Positions 34,018 to 43,254 are shown, counted from the first letter of the stretch. The stretch: 64,000 bases of DNA from Sphingobium sp. DEHP117 (GCF_030867385.1 NZ_JAPFBJ010000001.1:1302001-1366000); one strand, 5' to 3'. Program-made: numbers and translations. Notes: a model not told the origin generated them from the letters alone.

Positions 34018-34107
34018 TAGGAGCCGGAACGACCCGCAGCGAAATCACTGTGGCTGCTTCCGTCAGGACCTGACCAGGTTGGCGACGACCACGTCCGCCC
34101 GACTCCC
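34018..34107 (-). ncRNA. ffs: Signal recognition particle RNA (4.5S type)
   Basis: The minus strand holds the universal SRP domain IV core: GGTCAGGTCCTGACGGAAG followed by CAGCC, with the symmetric loop partner. Outer arms GGAGTCGG and CCGGCTCC close a long hairpin of roughly 87 bases, and a T-rich stretch (TACTTTCT) follows. Ends are approximate. It sits just upstream of dnaX on the same strand, a frequent linkage. Confidence 0.92.
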
Positions 34108-34150
34108 GCGTGCCATATGGAGGCAACGCCGCCGAATTGCAATCAGGCGC

Positions 34151-34486
34151 TCACACGCCTTTCATGTCGCGCCATTCGCCGGGCATGCGCACGGTGAGGG
34201 TGTCCATGTCCGGCGGCAGGACGATCTGGCAGGCGAGGCGGCTGGTGCGGGTGGCAGCGGCAGCGAGATCGAGCATGTCTTCCTCTGCCTCCGAGGCGGG
34301 CGGCAGCCTGGCGAAATCCTCCGCAGCGATGATGACGTGGCAGGTTGAACAGGCCATCTGCCCCTCGCAAGTGCCTTCCAGCGGCTGGCCCGCAGCCTGC
34401 GCAATGTCTAGCAAGACCTCTCCGCTCTGCGCGGTAACCTCTTGAATATACTCGCCATCATCACTGATGAACCGGACTATGGGCAT
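34151..34486 (-). CDS. fdx: ISC-type [2Fe-2S] ferredoxin
   Basis: A 111-residue adrenodoxin-like ferredoxin. The cluster ligands are the Cys residues of CEGQMACSTC and the later RLACQIV, in the spacing of Fdx proteins that serve iron-sulfur assembly. It lies 8 bases after a cysteine desulfurase gene on the same strand, supporting that role. Confidence 0.92.
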   Translation of the reverse strand: MPIVRFISDDGEYIQEVTAQSGEVLLDIAQAAGQPLEGTCEGQMACSTCHVIIAAEDFARLPPASEAEEDMLDLAAAATRTSRLACQIVLPPDMDTLTVRMPGEWRDMKGV

Positions 34487-34494
34487 TGCCGTTC

Positions 34495-35604
34495 TTACTC
34501 CTGAGCCTGCGCCGCGCGGTTGATGATCTCGGCTGCGCGCTCAATCTCATCGAGCGTGGTATATCGCCCGAAACCAAGCCGGATCGAGGACCGGGCCTGC
34601 GCATCCGACAGCCCCAGCGCGCGCAGCACATGGCTGGGCCTGCCCGATCCGCTGGCGCAGGCCGACCCGAGCGAGAACGCGACATCGCGGCAATCGGCCA
34701 TCAGCCGGGCGGCGTCCAGCCCCTCGCGGCGGAGGTTGAGGTTGCCGAGATAGCGGTGATCCACGCTGCCATTAAGCGTCCAACCGGCGAACAGTTCCCG
34801 CGCGCGGGCGTGGAGCGTTGCTACATGCGTGGCGTCAGCCTCGCGCCGCTCGGCCATCAGCCGCGATGCGACCCCGATCCCCGCGCACAGCGCGGGCGAC
34901 AGCGTGCCGGACCGCAAGCCGCCCTCCTGTCCGCCGCCATGGATCAACGGCGGAAGATCAATGCCATTGCGCACCCACAGCGCGCCGATGCCTTTGGGGC
35001 CGTGGATCTTGTGCGCCGAAATCGCGATGATGTCTGCCTCAGCAGGCAGATCGACCCGCCCCACCCCCTGCACCGCATCACAGAGGAACAGCGCGCCTGC
35101 GCCCTGCGCCATCAGCCCAAGCGTGTCGACCGGCTGGATCACGCCGATCTCATTGTTGACCAGCATCACCGCCAGCACGGCTGTGCGCTCGTCGAGCGCA
35201 TCTTTCACCACCGCCAGATCGAGCAGGCCATCCTGCCTTACCGGAAGCAGCACTGGGTCGAACCCCTCCGTGCGCAGCGCGAGTGCGGTGTCACGCACGG
35301 CGGCATGCTCGGTATCGGGCAGGAGGATGCGCACGCGGCGCGCGTCACGGCCACGCATGCTCCGCGCCGCGCCCACCAGCCCGATGTTGAGCGCCTCGGT
35401 GGCGCCCGAGGTGAAGACGACACGCCCCTCAGGCGGCAGCAGGGCCGCCACCTGATCGCGCGCGACTTCTACCGCCGCCGCCGCCGCGCGGCCCGGGCGA
35501 TGCGCGCTGTGGGGATTGGCGAAATAGTCCTTGAGCCACGGCGTCATTGCCTCGAAAACTTCTGAGGGTAGCGGCGTAGTTGCCTGATAATCCAGATAGA
35601 TCAT
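34495..35604 (-). CDS. Cysteine desulfurase (NifS/IscS-like) A
   Basis: PLP enzyme that takes sulfur from cysteine for Fe-S clusters and thio-modifications. The 369-residue protein shows IYLDYQATTPLP, FTSGATEALNIG, the PLP lysine in SAHKIHGPKG, LRSGTLSPAL and the active-site Cys in SLGSACASGSGRPSHVL. ATG 35604 overlaps the stop of the preceding desulfurase gene (ATGA); longer starts in this frame would intrude on it. Confidence 0.93.
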   Translation of the reverse strand: MIYLDYQATTPLPSEVFEAMTPWLKDYFANPHSAHRPGRAAAAAVEVARDQVAALLPPEGRVVFTSGATEALNIGLVGAARSMRGRDARRVRILLPDTEHAAVRDTALALRTEGFDPVLLPVRQDGLLDLAVVKDALDERTAVLAVMLVNNEIGVIQPVDTLGLMAQGAGALFLCDAVQGVGRVDLPAEADIIAISAHKIHGPKGIGALWVRNGIDLPPLIHGGGQEGGLRSGTLSPALCAGIGVASRLMAERREADATHVATLHARARELFAGWTLNGSVDHRYLGNLNLRREGLDAARLMADCRDVAFSLGSACASGSGRPSHVLRALGLSDAQARSSIRLGFGRYTTLDEIERAAEIINRAAQAQE

Positions 35605-36680
35605 GCGGCCTGACCTTTGGCCATGCCGCGCCACGCCTCGATGAACGCGCGTACCTCGGCCTCGCACGTCTGCGACCCGAAACTGACGCGGATCACTTCA
35701 TCGGCGGCGTCATTGGCCCACCCGAGCGCACGCAGCACCGGGCTTGTCTTGAGCGTGCCGGACGAACAGGCCGCCCCGGCCGACACAGCGATGCCCGCCG
35801 CATCGAAGCGGATGAGTTGCGCGCGCGCCGAGACGCCCGGCATCCGATAGCTGGCGATAGTGGGGATGCGCTCTGCCGCGCCTGCCACAACTGCGCCACC
35901 CGCCTGGCACACAGCAGCGTCGATCATCGCCCGCAGACGCACCGCCTCGCCCATCCAGCCGCGCCCCTGCTCCACGGCAGCCGCCATGCCCATTATGCCC
36001 GGCAGATTCTCCGTGCCGCCGCGATAGCCCTGCTCCTGCCCGCCACTCGGCCGCAACAGCGAGAGGTCACGGACGAGAAGCGCGCCGACGCCCGGCGGCC
36101 CGCCGAACTTGTGAGCCGAGATGGCGATCATGTCCGCCCCCACGGGCAGGTCGATCTTGCCGGCGCTCTGCGCGCAATCGCACAGCATCCATCCGCCCGC
36201 CGCATGGATGCGCTCGGCGAGTTCGGCGATCGGCTGGATCACGCCGGTTTCGTTGTTCACATGCTGGATGGCGTGGAGCGCGGCTTCGCGTACATCCGTG
36301 ACGATACCGTCGGCATCCACTGCGAGCCACTCGGCCGCATTGCCCGCCACGCGCAACACTGCATCATGCTCGGTGGGGGAAACGGCGATGCGCTCGGTGG
36401 CTGCTTGCCGCAGCGCGATGGAAATCGCCTCGCTTGCCCCTGAAGTGAAGATCAGTTCTCCATCCCAGCCCAGCGCGGCCTTGATGCGCCTCCGCGCGTC
36501 CTCCAGCGCCGCCCTTGCCGTGCGCCCATCGGCATGGGGTGAGGATGGATTGGCCCAGCGCGCCAGCCCATCGACCATCGCCTCACGCGCGGCATCGGTC
36601 ACCGGCGTGGTCGCCGCGTGATCGAGATAGATGCGCTTTTGCGGGGTGAAAGACTGGCCGTTTGGCACGGATCGACTCAT
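35601..36680 (-). CDS. Cysteine desulfurase (NifS/IscS-like) B
   Basis: A second, clearly different PLP desulfurase of 359 residues: IYLDHAATTPVTDA, FTSGASEAISIA, PLP lysine in SAHKFGGPPG, YRGGTENLPG and active-site Cys in AGAACSSGTLKTSPVL. The pair with gene A is translationally coupled. ATG 36680 (MSRSVPNG) is preferred; 15 further codons are open upstream. It diverges from an alpha/beta-hydrolase gene, an arrangement known near SUF loci in alphaproteobacteria, but sufBCD are not here. Confidence 0.92.
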   Translation of the reverse strand: MSRSVPNGQSFTPQKRIYLDHAATTPVTDAAREAMVDGLARWANPSSPHADGRTARAALEDARRRIKAALGWDGELIFTSGASEAISIALRQAATERIAVSPTEHDAVLRVAGNAAEWLAVDADGIVTDVREAALHAIQHVNNETGVIQPIAELAERIHAAGGWMLCDCAQSAGKIDLPVGADMIAISAHKFGGPPGVGALLVRDLSLLRPSGGQEQGYRGGTENLPGIMGMAAAVEQGRGWMGEAVRLRAMIDAAVCQAGGAVVAGAAERIPTIASYRMPGVSARAQLIRFDAAGIAVSAGAACSSGTLKTSPVLRALGWANDAADEVIRVSFGSQTCEAEVRAFIEAWRGMAKGQAA

Positions 36681-36784
36681 TTTATTGCGAAATTGCGGTT
36701 GCGTCCTATATAGGCGCTCCTTCATCCTTAGCCAGCGCCGAGCGCGGGCCGGGGTCCACCGTTCTAGCCAGACAGCCAGGTGCC

Positions 36785-37441
36785 ATGCCCGACGTGATCT
36801 TTCCCGGCCCCGAAGGCCGCCTTGAGGGCCGCTTCAGCCCGCCGCCCCGCCCCCGCGCTCCCGTGGCGATGATCCTCCACCCCCACCCGCAAGGTGGCGG
36901 CACGATGAATGACCGGATCACACAGGCGCTCTACAAGACTTTCGTGAAACGCGGCTTTGCCGTGCTGCGCTTCAACTTCCGGGGTGTGGGACGCAGCCAG
37001 GGCACGTTCGACAACGGTATCGGCGAATTGTCTGATGCGGCAGCGGCGCTCGACTGGGTGCAGAGCTTTCACCCCGAGGCGCAGACGACCTGGATCGCGG
37101 GCTTCAGCTTCGGTGCGTGGATCGGCATGCAGCTGTTGATGCGCAGGCCGGAGATCCGCGGGTTCATCTCGGTCGCGCCGCCCGCCAACATGTATGATTT
37201 CAGCTTTCTCGCCCCGTGTCCGGCCTCGGGCATCATCGTTCAGGGCACGCACGACGAGGTGGTTACCGCCAACGCCGTGCAGAAGCTGGTCGACAAGCTG
37301 CGGACGCAAAAAGGCATCACGATCCATCATGACGAGATCCGCAACGCCAACCATTTCTTCGAAAATGAGCTGGATCAGGTGATGATGTCGGTCGACAATT
37401 ATCTCGACATGCGGCTGTCGCCGGACAGCCCGATCAAATAA
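36785..37441 (+). CDS. Alpha/beta hydrolase
   Basis: A 218-residue cytosolic serine hydrolase-like protein. It has the oxyanion segment LHPHPQGGGTMND, GVGRSQGTFDNG, the nucleophile elbow GFSFGAWIG (Ser), the acid region GTHDEVV and the late His in NANHFFENE. The physiological substrate is unknown. ATG 36785 (MPDVIFPGPEG) is chosen since the upstream frame overlaps the divergent desulfurase gene. Confidence 0.88.
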   Translation: MPDVIFPGPEGRLEGRFSPPPRPRAPVAMILHPHPQGGGTMNDRITQALYKTFVKRGFAVLRFNFRGVGRSQGTFDNGIGELSDAAAALDWVQSFHPEAQTTWIAGFSFGAWIGMQLLMRRPEIRGFISVAPPANMYDFSFLAPCPASGIIVQGTHDEVVTANAVQKLVDKLRTQKGITIHHDEIRNANHFFENELDQVMMSVDNYLDMRLSPDSPIK

Positions 37442-37462
37442 TCATTCGATAGTCAAAACGCG

Positions 37463-37490
37463 AAAAGGCCGCCAGTCTCGGCGGCCTTTT
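37463..37490. terminator. Bidirectional terminator
   Basis: AAAAGGCCGCC and GGCGGCCTTTT form an 11-bp stem around AGTCTC, with A and T runs on both sides. It lies between the hydrolase gene and the convergent Gln-rich small gene. Confidence 0.9.
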
Positions 37491-37508
37491 CCCTTGGCTG
37501 ATCAAAGC

Positions 37509-37751
37509 TCAGCGCTGCCCGCGCTGGGACTGATCCGAGCGGTCTCTCTCGTTATAACCACCCTGCTGGGAACCCCCCTGATTCTGCTGGTTCTGCTGGC
37601 CTGAGCGGTTCTGGTCCGTCTGGCCGCCCTGCTGATTGCGGCCCTGGTCCTGCTGGTTTTGCTGACCGGCACGGTTGCTGTCCTGCCCGCCCTGCTGACG
37701 GTTTTGATCATTACGGTTTTGATCGCCCTGGTTCTGGTTGGGATTTGCCAT
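37509..37751 (-). CDS. Gln/Asn/Gly-rich low-complexity small protein
   Basis: An 80-residue, highly hydrophilic protein built of irregular repeats such as GQQNQQDQGRNQQGGQ, with Gln, Asn, Gly, Asp and Arg making up nearly all residues and no hydrophobic core. A good ribosome site (GAGGAG, 8 bases before ATG 37751) and a shared terminator support expression. It is predicted to be intrinsically disordered and is reminiscent of prion-like or stress-associated hydrophilins. The function is unknown. Low-complexity DNA could mislead, but all six-frame alternatives are poorer. Confidence 0.6.
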   Translation of the reverse strand: MANPNQNQGDQNRNDQNRQQGGQDSNRAGQQNQQDQGRNQQGGQTDQNRSGQQNQQNQGGSQQGGYNERDRSDQSQRGQR

Positions 37752-37871
37752 GGTAAAACTCCTCTACCTTTGCGTGTCCAACTCACAGACACATCATACC
37801 CAACCCGTGCTTGCGCATCCCGTTCCGGCCGATGAGAGAGGCTGTGGTGCTATTCGGTAAGGCGTTCAAAA

Positions 37872-38054
37872 CTATAGAGGAATCGTCCAAATCGCCACAT
37901 TCGCAAACATCACCAGACCGGCAATGATCATCAGCCAGGCGCGCTTGCTGTTCCCTGGCTGGCGGACGAACAGAAGACCTCCGCCCCCTGCCAGCGCCAG
38001 CCCTGCAAGCATCAGCACGGACAGCACTGTTCCGGATACGGGCGCGGCATTCAT
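37872..38054 (-). CDS. Small two-helix membrane protein
   Basis: A 60-residue hypothetical protein with two hydrophobic helices (GTVLSVLMLAGLALAGGGGL and AWLMIIAGLVMFANVAIWTI) joined by a basic turn (RQPGNSKR). GGAGAC precedes ATG 38054 at good spacing. The frame is open upstream, but those codons overlap the rpiB promoter region. I do not recognise the family. Confidence 0.6.
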   Translation of the reverse strand: MNAAPVSGTVLSVLMLAGLALAGGGGLLFVRQPGNSKRAWLMIIAGLVMFANVAIWTIPL

Positions 38055-38172
38055 GGCATGTCTCCTTTTCGGCCACCCGCATAATCGGGCAACGCGACTG
38101 TGGCAATTGCGGGGCATCGCGCCTAGATAGGCGCCACAGCCGAATCGCTCCGCCAGAGGAAAGCCACAACCC

Positions 38173-38610
38173 ATGCGCATCGCCATCGCGTCAGACCATG
38201 CCGCCATCGAGCTGAAAGCGCAGCTGGCCGGCTGGTTGCGCGAGCAGGGGCATGAGGTGGACGACCTCGGCCCGCATGACGGCACGTCCGTCGATTATCC
38301 GGATTATGGCTACAGGCTGGGCCAGGCCATCGCCGGCGGCGCGGCCGAGCGAGGGGTTGCGCTCTGCGGATCGGGCATCGGCATTTCGATTGCCGTGAAC
38401 CGCAATCCCAAATGCCGCGCGGCACTTGTTTCCGAGCCGCTCTCCGCACAGCTGGCGCGCGAGCATAACGACGCCAACGTCATCGCGATGGGTGCGCGCC
38501 TGATCGGCCCGGAAATGGCCAAGGCGTGCCTCACCGCCTTCCTTTCGACCGACTTTGGCGGAGACCGCCACCAGCGCCGTGTCGACAAACTCTCGAACCC
38601 TTCGCTCTGA
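38173..38610 (+). CDS. rpiB: Ribose-5-phosphate isomerase B
   Basis: Interconverts ribose 5-phosphate and ribulose 5-phosphate. The 145-residue product has [29 protein letters not shown], the active-site Cys region [17 protein letters not shown] and the [15 protein letters not shown] helix. It starts the rpiB-glyA-nrdR run; glyA begins 19 bases later. Confidence 0.95.
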   Translation: MRIAIASDHAAIELKAQLAGWLREQGHEVDDLGPHDGTSVDYPDYGYRLGQAIAGGAAERGVALCGSGIGISIAVNRNPKCRAALVSEPLSAQLAREHNDANVIAMGARLIGPEMAKACLTAFLSTDFGGDRHQRRVDKLSNPSL

Positions 38611-38629
38611 ACCGGAAAGGACCGCCCTC

Positions 38630-39949
38630 ATGAGCACCGCCCCCGCCACCCTCGAAGCCGCGAACGACATTCGCGCCGCCGATTTCTTCACCGCAGGCGT
38701 TGCCAGCCGCGATCCGCTGGTCGCCGCCGCGATCGGCAAGGAGCTGAAGCGCGAGCAGAACCAGATCGAGCTGATCGCGAGCGAGAACATCGTCTCCAAG
38801 GCGGTGCTTGAGGCGCAGGGCTCGGTCTTCACCAACAAATATGCCGAGGGCTATCCCGGCAAGCGCTATTATCAGGGCTGCGCGCCCTCCGACGATGTGG
38901 AGCAGCTTGCCATCGACCGCGCCAAGGAGCTGTTCGGCTGCGGCTTTGCCAATGTCCAGCCGCACTCGGGCGCGCAGGCGAACGGCGGCGTGATGCTGGC
39001 GCTGACCAAGCCGGGCGACACGATCATGGGCCTCAGCCTCGACGCAGGCGGCCACCTCACCCACGGCGCCAAGCCCGCCATGTCCGGCAAATGGTTCAAC
39101 GCCGTGCAATATGGCGTGCGCGAGGACACGCACCTCATCGATTATGACGAGGTCGAGCGCCTGGCCGTGGAGTCGAAGCCCACGCTCATCATCACCGGGG
39201 GCAGCGCCTATCCCCGCCACATCGACTTCGCCCGCTTTCGCGCTATCGCGGACAAGGTCGGCGCGCTGTTCATGGTCGACATGGCGCACTTTGCGGGCCT
39301 CGTTGCGGGCGGAGTTCACCCCACACCCTTCGGCCACGCCCATGTCGTGACCACCACCACGCACAAGACGCTGCGCGGCCCGCGCGGCGGCATGATCCTC
39401 ACCGATGACGAGGCGATTGCCAAGAAGATCAACTCCGCCATCTTCCCCGGCCTGCAGGGCGGCCCGCTGATGCATGTGATCGCCGCCAAGGCGGTCGCGT
39501 TTGGCGAGGCGCTGACACCCGAATTCAAGGCCTATGCCAAGGCGGTGCTGGCGAACAGCAAGGCGCTTGCGGCGCGGCTGGAAGCGCGCGGTCTGGCGGT
39601 AGTGTCGGGCGGCACCGATACCCACCTGTCGCTGATTGACCTCCGCCCCTATGGCATTTCCGGCAAGGAAGCGGACGAGGCGCTGGAGCGCAGCTGCATC
39701 ACCTGCAACAAGAACGGGATTCCGGGCGATCCCCTGCCCCCGACCAAGACCAGCGGCATCCGCGTCGGCAGCCCCGCAGGCACCACGCGCGGCTTTGGCG
39801 TGGCGGAGTTCGAGGCGATCGGCGACATGATCGCGGACGTGCTCGGCGGCCTCAAGGACAAGGGCGAGGCGGGCGACCCGGCGATCGAGGCCAATGTGCG
39901 CGAGCGCGTGGCGGCGCTGTGCGCGCGCTTCCCGATCTACGAGGGATAA
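38630..39949 (+). CDS. glyA: Serine hydroxymethyltransferase
   Basis: PLP enzyme converting serine and tetrahydrofolate to glycine and methylene-THF. The 439-residue protein shows [47 protein letters not shown] and the PLP lysine near residue 246 in [16 protein letters not shown] 38630 lies after GGAAAGGA. The linkage to nrdR, which follows 6 bases on, is common in proteobacteria. Confidence 0.97.
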   Translation: MSTAPATLEAANDIRAADFFTAGVASRDPLVAAAIGKELKREQNQIELIASENIVSKAVLEAQGSVFTNKYAEGYPGKRYYQGCAPSDDVEQLAIDRAKELFGCGFANVQPHSGAQANGGVMLALTKPGDTIMGLSLDAGGHLTHGAKPAMSGKWFNAVQYGVREDTHLIDYDEVERLAVESKPTLIITGGSAYPRHIDFARFRAIADKVGALFMVDMAHFAGLVAGGVHPTPFGHAHVVTTTTHKTLRGPRGGMILTDDEAIAKKINSAIFPGLQGGPLMHVIAAKAVAFGEALTPEFKAYAKAVLANSKALAARLEARGLAVVSGGTDTHLSLIDLRPYGISGKEADEALERSCITCNKNGIPGDPLPPTKTSGIRVGSPAGTTRGFGVAEFEAIGDMIADVLGGLKDKGEAGDPAIEANVRERVAALCARFPIYEG

Positions 39950-39955
39950 GAACGG

Positions 39956-40417
39956 GTGCGCTGCCCCTTTTGCGGACATGACGACAGCCAGGTGAAGGAC
40001 TCGCGGCCCACGGACGATGGCGCCGCGATCCGCCGCCGCCGCCAGTGCGAGGCCTGCGCCGCGCGCTTCACCACGTTCGAGCGCATCCAGCTGCGCGACA
40101 TCTGGGTGGTGAAGAGCAATGGCGAGCGCCAGCCGTTTGACCGGGACAAGCTCGCCCGCTCGCTGGAGATTGCCTGCCGCAAACGCCCGATCGACCCGGC
40201 GCGGATCGAAAAGCTTACCTCCGGCATCCAGCGCCAGATCGAGACCAACGGCGAAAACGAGGTCAGCGCGCAATCGATCGGCGAGCTGGTGATGGCGGCG
40301 CTGAAGGAGCTGGACAGCGTAGCCTATATCCGCTTCGCCTCGGTCTATAAGGACTTCCGCGAGGCGCAGGATTTCGAGGACTTCGCCTCCGCCGTGAAGG
40401 AAGCGGGGGGTGAATAG
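39956..40417 (+). CDS. nrdR: Transcriptional repressor NrdR
   Basis: Zinc-ribbon, ATP-cone repressor of ribonucleotide reductase genes. The 153-residue product begins [19 protein letters not shown] with a GTG start, has the second Cys pair in [12 protein letters not shown], and the ATP-cone ([20 protein letters not shown]). Length is normal. Confidence 0.96.
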   Translation: MRCPFCGHDDSQVKDSRPTDDGAAIRRRRQCEACAARFTTFERIQLRDIWVVKSNGERQPFDRDKLARSLEIACRKRPIDPARIEKLTSGIQRQIETNGENEVSAQSIGELVMAALKELDSVAYIRFASVYKDFREAQDFEDFASAVKEAGGE

Positions 40418-40450
40418 AACACGCGCCCTGTTCACCCAGAGCAAAGGCAA

Positions 40451-41626
40451 ATGGCAAGGTCGAGGCTTGAGAGACCGGCCAGCGTGAGCTTCTGGGTCTA
40501 TATATTGCGATGCGCTGACGGCAGCTATTACACCGGGCACACCGACGATCTGGACCGGCGCATTGCGCAACATCAGTCCGGCACGCTTCCTGGCTACACC
40601 CACACCCGCCGACCCGTAGAATTGATGTTTTGCGAGGCCTTCCCCGAGCGCATCGACGCGCTGGAGCGCGAACGGCAGATCAAGGACTGGTCGCGCAAGA
40701 AGAAGGAGGCGCTGTTCAGGGGCGACTTCGCTGCGGTAAAGAGCGCGGCCTCGATTTCTCGACAGTCGTCTCGACTGCGCTCGACGACTGCTCGAAACGA
40801 ACGGGGTGAGGATGAAGGCAGCCGTTCGGTTCGAGCACCGGTCGAGTGTGTCGAGACCGGTGTCGAGACCGGCGGCGGAATCGAAGACCATCGCCCCATC
40901 ATCGTCCTCGTCCGCCCGCAACTGGGCGAGAATATCGGCAAGGCGGCGCGGGCGATGCTCAACTTCGGATTGACCGAGCTGCGCCTAGTTGCCCCGCGCG
41001 ATGGCTGGCCGAACCCTGACGCAGGCCCGGCGGCGGCCGGGGCGGACCAAGTGCTGGAAGGCGCAAAGATTTACGACACGCTGGCACAAGCCGTGGCGGA
41101 CTGCGCCCATGTCTATGCCACCACCGTGCGCAAGCGCGGCGTGACCAAGCCGGTGGTGACGCCGGAAGAGGCCGCTCTGGAGATCCATGGCGCAGTGGGA
41201 CGCAGCGCGGTCGTATTCGGGCCGGAACGCTCAGGGCTGGAGACCGAGGAGGTGGCGCTGTGCCGCACGATCCTCACGGTGCCGATCAACCCGGAATTCG
41301 CCTCGCTGAACCTTGCGCAGGCGGTGATCCTTGTTGCCTATGAATGGTCCAAGCATGTCTCGAGCGACGCAGAGGGAGGCGCGGTGTCGCTCGCCCAACC
41401 CACGCACGAGGACCTGCTGCCCCCCGCCCCGCAGGAGGAGCTGGAGGGCATGATCGCGCAGTTCGACACGATGCTGGAGGCGGCGGGCTATTTCTTCCCC
41501 GAGAGCCGGGCGGCGGCAACACGCCGCACCTTACGCAACCTGCTCACCAAGCCGGGCTGGAACCATCTGGAGGTGCGCACGCTGCGCGGCGTCCTTTCCA
41601 GCCTCGCCAATCCGCGCCCGCGCTGA
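40451..41626 (+). CDS. trmJ: GIY-YIG nuclease domain fused in frame to TrmJ methyltransferase
   Basis: A 391-residue composite. Residues about 12-100 form a complete GIY-YIG domain of the YhbQ/UPF0213 kind (WVYILRCADGSYYTGHTDDL, RIAQHQSG, ERERQIKDWSRKKKEAL). Residues about 148-391 are a SPOUT tRNA (Cm32/Um32) methyltransferase: IIVLVRPQLGENIGKAARAM, FGPERSGLETEE and INPEFASLNLAQAVILVAYEW. The 45-residue Arg/Ser-rich linker is encoded by a palindromic intergenic-type repeat, so two formerly separate genes may have merged. ATG 40451 is used; GTG 40484 is an alternative. A separate internal start for TrmJ cannot be excluded. Confidence 0.85.
   Translation: MARSRLERPASVSFWVYILRCADGSYYTGHTDDLDRRIAQHQSGTLPGYTHTRRPVELMFCEAFPERIDALERERQIKDWSRKKKEALFRGDFAAVKSAASISRQSSRLRSTTARNERGEDEGSRSVRAPVECVETGVETGGGIEDHRPIIVLVRPQLGENIGKAARAMLNFGLTELRLVAPRDGWPNPDAGPAAAGADQVLEGAKIYDTLAQAVADCAHVYATTVRKRGVTKPVVTPEEAALEIHGAVGRSAVVFGPERSGLETEEVALCRTILTVPINPEFASLNLAQAVILVAYEWSKHVSSDAEGGAVSLAQPTHEDLLPPAPQEELEGMIAQFDTMLEAAGYFFPESRAAATRRTLRNLLTKPGWNHLEVRTLRGVLSSLANPRPR
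40753..40878. repeat. Palindromic repeat inside the fusion gene
   Basis: It contains CAGTCGTC...GACGACTG (40763-40770 and 40783-40790) and then two direct copies of GTCGAGACCGG preceded by its inverted partner ACCGGTCGA. This composition (TCGAGC, GTCGAGA, AACGAACGGGG) is that of dispersed intergenic repeats in sphingomonads. It lies exactly between the two domains of the fusion. Boundaries are approximate. Confidence 0.7.
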
Positions 41627-41643
41627 ACGTCTGCGGCGTGACG

Positions 41644-42954
41644 TCAAGCGGCCGCAGCCAAGGGCCGTGGTGCGGCTCTCGTCTGACCACCCGAGACCTG
41701 AAAGCCGCTCAGCAACTCGGCAAGCTGCGCCACCTGCCCGCCCATGGCCCGCGTCGCCGCCGTGCTCTGCTCAACCATCGCCGCATTCTGCTGGGTCATA
41801 TACTCCATGTCGGTGATAGCCGCGTTTACCTGCACCAACCGCGATGCCTGCCGCACCGAGGCGCCGGAGATATCGCCGATCAGCGTCGAGATAGAGCCGA
41901 CCCTGCCCACAATCTCGTCAAGCACCGCGCCGGTTTCGCCGACCAGTGACACGCCTGCGTCGACCTGGCCGGCGCTCTTGGTGATGATGTCCTTGATGTC
42001 CTTGGCCGCCTCGGCGCTACGCTGTGCAAGGGCGCGCACTTCGTTCGCGACGACGGCGAAGCCTTTGCCGGTATCCCCGGCCCGCGCAGCCTCCACACCC
42101 GCATTGAGCGCCAGCAGATTGGTCTGAAACGCAATGCTGTCCATCATGGTGATGATGCTTGCGATCTCGTCCGATGACGCCTTGATGGCGCTCATCGCGC
42201 CCATCGCGCGGGTCACCACTTCCCCGCCTTTGGCTGCCTCCCGATGCGCGGCCGAGATCGTGTGGTTGACCTGATCGGCATTGCCTGCCGTCTCCTGTAC
42301 CAGCTCCGTAACCTGGCTCATGCTGCGCGCAGTTTCTTCCAGCGACATCGCCTGCTGCTCGGTCCGCTGGGAGAGGTCGGCCGATGCCACCCGTATCTCG
42401 CCCGAGGCGGACAGCACGTTCTGTGTGGAGGTGCATACGGTGGCGATGAGATGATCAAGCCGCTCTGCCGTGGCGTTGAAAGCCGTGCGCAGTGCTTCGT
42501 ATTTCGGCGGGAAGGTGCGATCGAGGCGAAGAGTGAGATTTCCCTGCGCCAGCGCCATCAGACCGGTGCCCAGCGCGGCGACGGTGGCCTCCACTTCCTC
42601 CGCAGAGCTCGCCCGCAGCGCGTTCTCCTTGAAGACGGACATCGCCCGCGTCATCCTGCCCACGCAGTCCTCATGGTCGGTATAGGCCACGGGCGAGACG
42701 AGGTCACCCGCCGCCAGCCCCTCCATCCGCACCACCGTATCAACATAGGGATCGCAGATCAGCTTGCTGCTCACCGCCACCAGCGCGATATGGCCGATCA
42801 TTGCCGCAAAGGCGATGCACAGCCCCGCGCCGAGTGACCAGCTTGCCGCCAGCGCTGCCCCGATACATGCCAGTGCGCCAAGCCCCGCATGCAGCGCCAG
42901 CAGCGCCTTGAATTTCTGCCGGATCGGCGCCTTTTTTGTGAACCAGTCGACCAT
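41644..42954 (-). CDS. Methyl-accepting chemotaxis protein
   Basis: A 436-residue chemoreceptor. Two membrane helices (about residues 20-63) are joined by almost no periplasmic loop, so the stimulus is probably cytosolic or membrane-borne. A HAMP-like region (about 65-115) and coiled coil follow. The signalling tip is IAFQTNLLALNAGVEAARAG, then GFAVVANEVRALAQRSA. Adaptation-type Glu/Gln helices flank it. No che genes are nearby. It converges on the trmJ fusion, 17 bases between stops. Confidence 0.92.
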   Translation of the reverse strand: MVDWFTKKAPIRQKFKALLALHAGLGALACIGAALAASWSLGAGLCIAFAAMIGHIALVAVSSKLICDPYVDTVVRMEGLAAGDLVSPVAYTDHEDCVGRMTRAMSVFKENALRASSAEEVEATVAALGTGLMALAQGNLTLRLDRTFPPKYEALRTAFNATAERLDHLIATVCTSTQNVLSASGEIRVASADLSQRTEQQAMSLEETARSMSQVTELVQETAGNADQVNHTISAAHREAAKGGEVVTRAMGAMSAIKASSDEIASIITMMDSIAFQTNLLALNAGVEAARAGDTGKGFAVVANEVRALAQRSAEAAKDIKDIITKSAGQVDAGVSLVGETGAVLDEIVGRVGSISTLIGDISGASVRQASRLVQVNAAITDMEYMTQQNAAMVEQSTAATRAMGGQVAQLAELLSGFQVSGGQTRAAPRPLAAAA

Positions 42955-43091
42955 TTCCCTTTTCCCCTCGGCCGAAATTAAGATTTGGATGGATAATCTT
43001 CACCCTTCGTCGCGCCAGAAGATTAATACATTATTTTCAACAATTTAGTTATGCGACGAACCGAGTGACAATAGCCGTTTGCGCGCCCCCC

Positions 43092-43120
43092 TTGACAGGA
43101 GCCTGCTTGGCCGCCATAGG
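43092..43120 (+). promoter_or_regulatory. Candidate promoter for rpsD
   Basis: TTGACA (43092-43097) and CATAGG (43115-43120) are 17 bases apart, about 135 bases before the rpsD ATG. The -10 match is weak. The rest of the 300-base gap (42955-43254) holds an AT-rich stretch near the chemoreceptor start and no convincing gene. Confidence 0.45.
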
Positions 43121-43254
43121 CGCGCCTTCGCAATTGGCTCCGCACCCCGGTGAAGCGGCGGCCCTGCTCCTGAAACACGGAAATCAGGCGATACCGGGAT
43201 CAACCCACGCTCTTGCGGGCATGGGCGACGTTGTTAGCAATTGAAGGAAGTCAC

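Noticed and set aside
38531..40921. 796-codon minus-strand frame across glyA and nrdR
   Set aside because: Antisense shadow of well-supported genes in high-GC DNA; no motifs or signal peptide.
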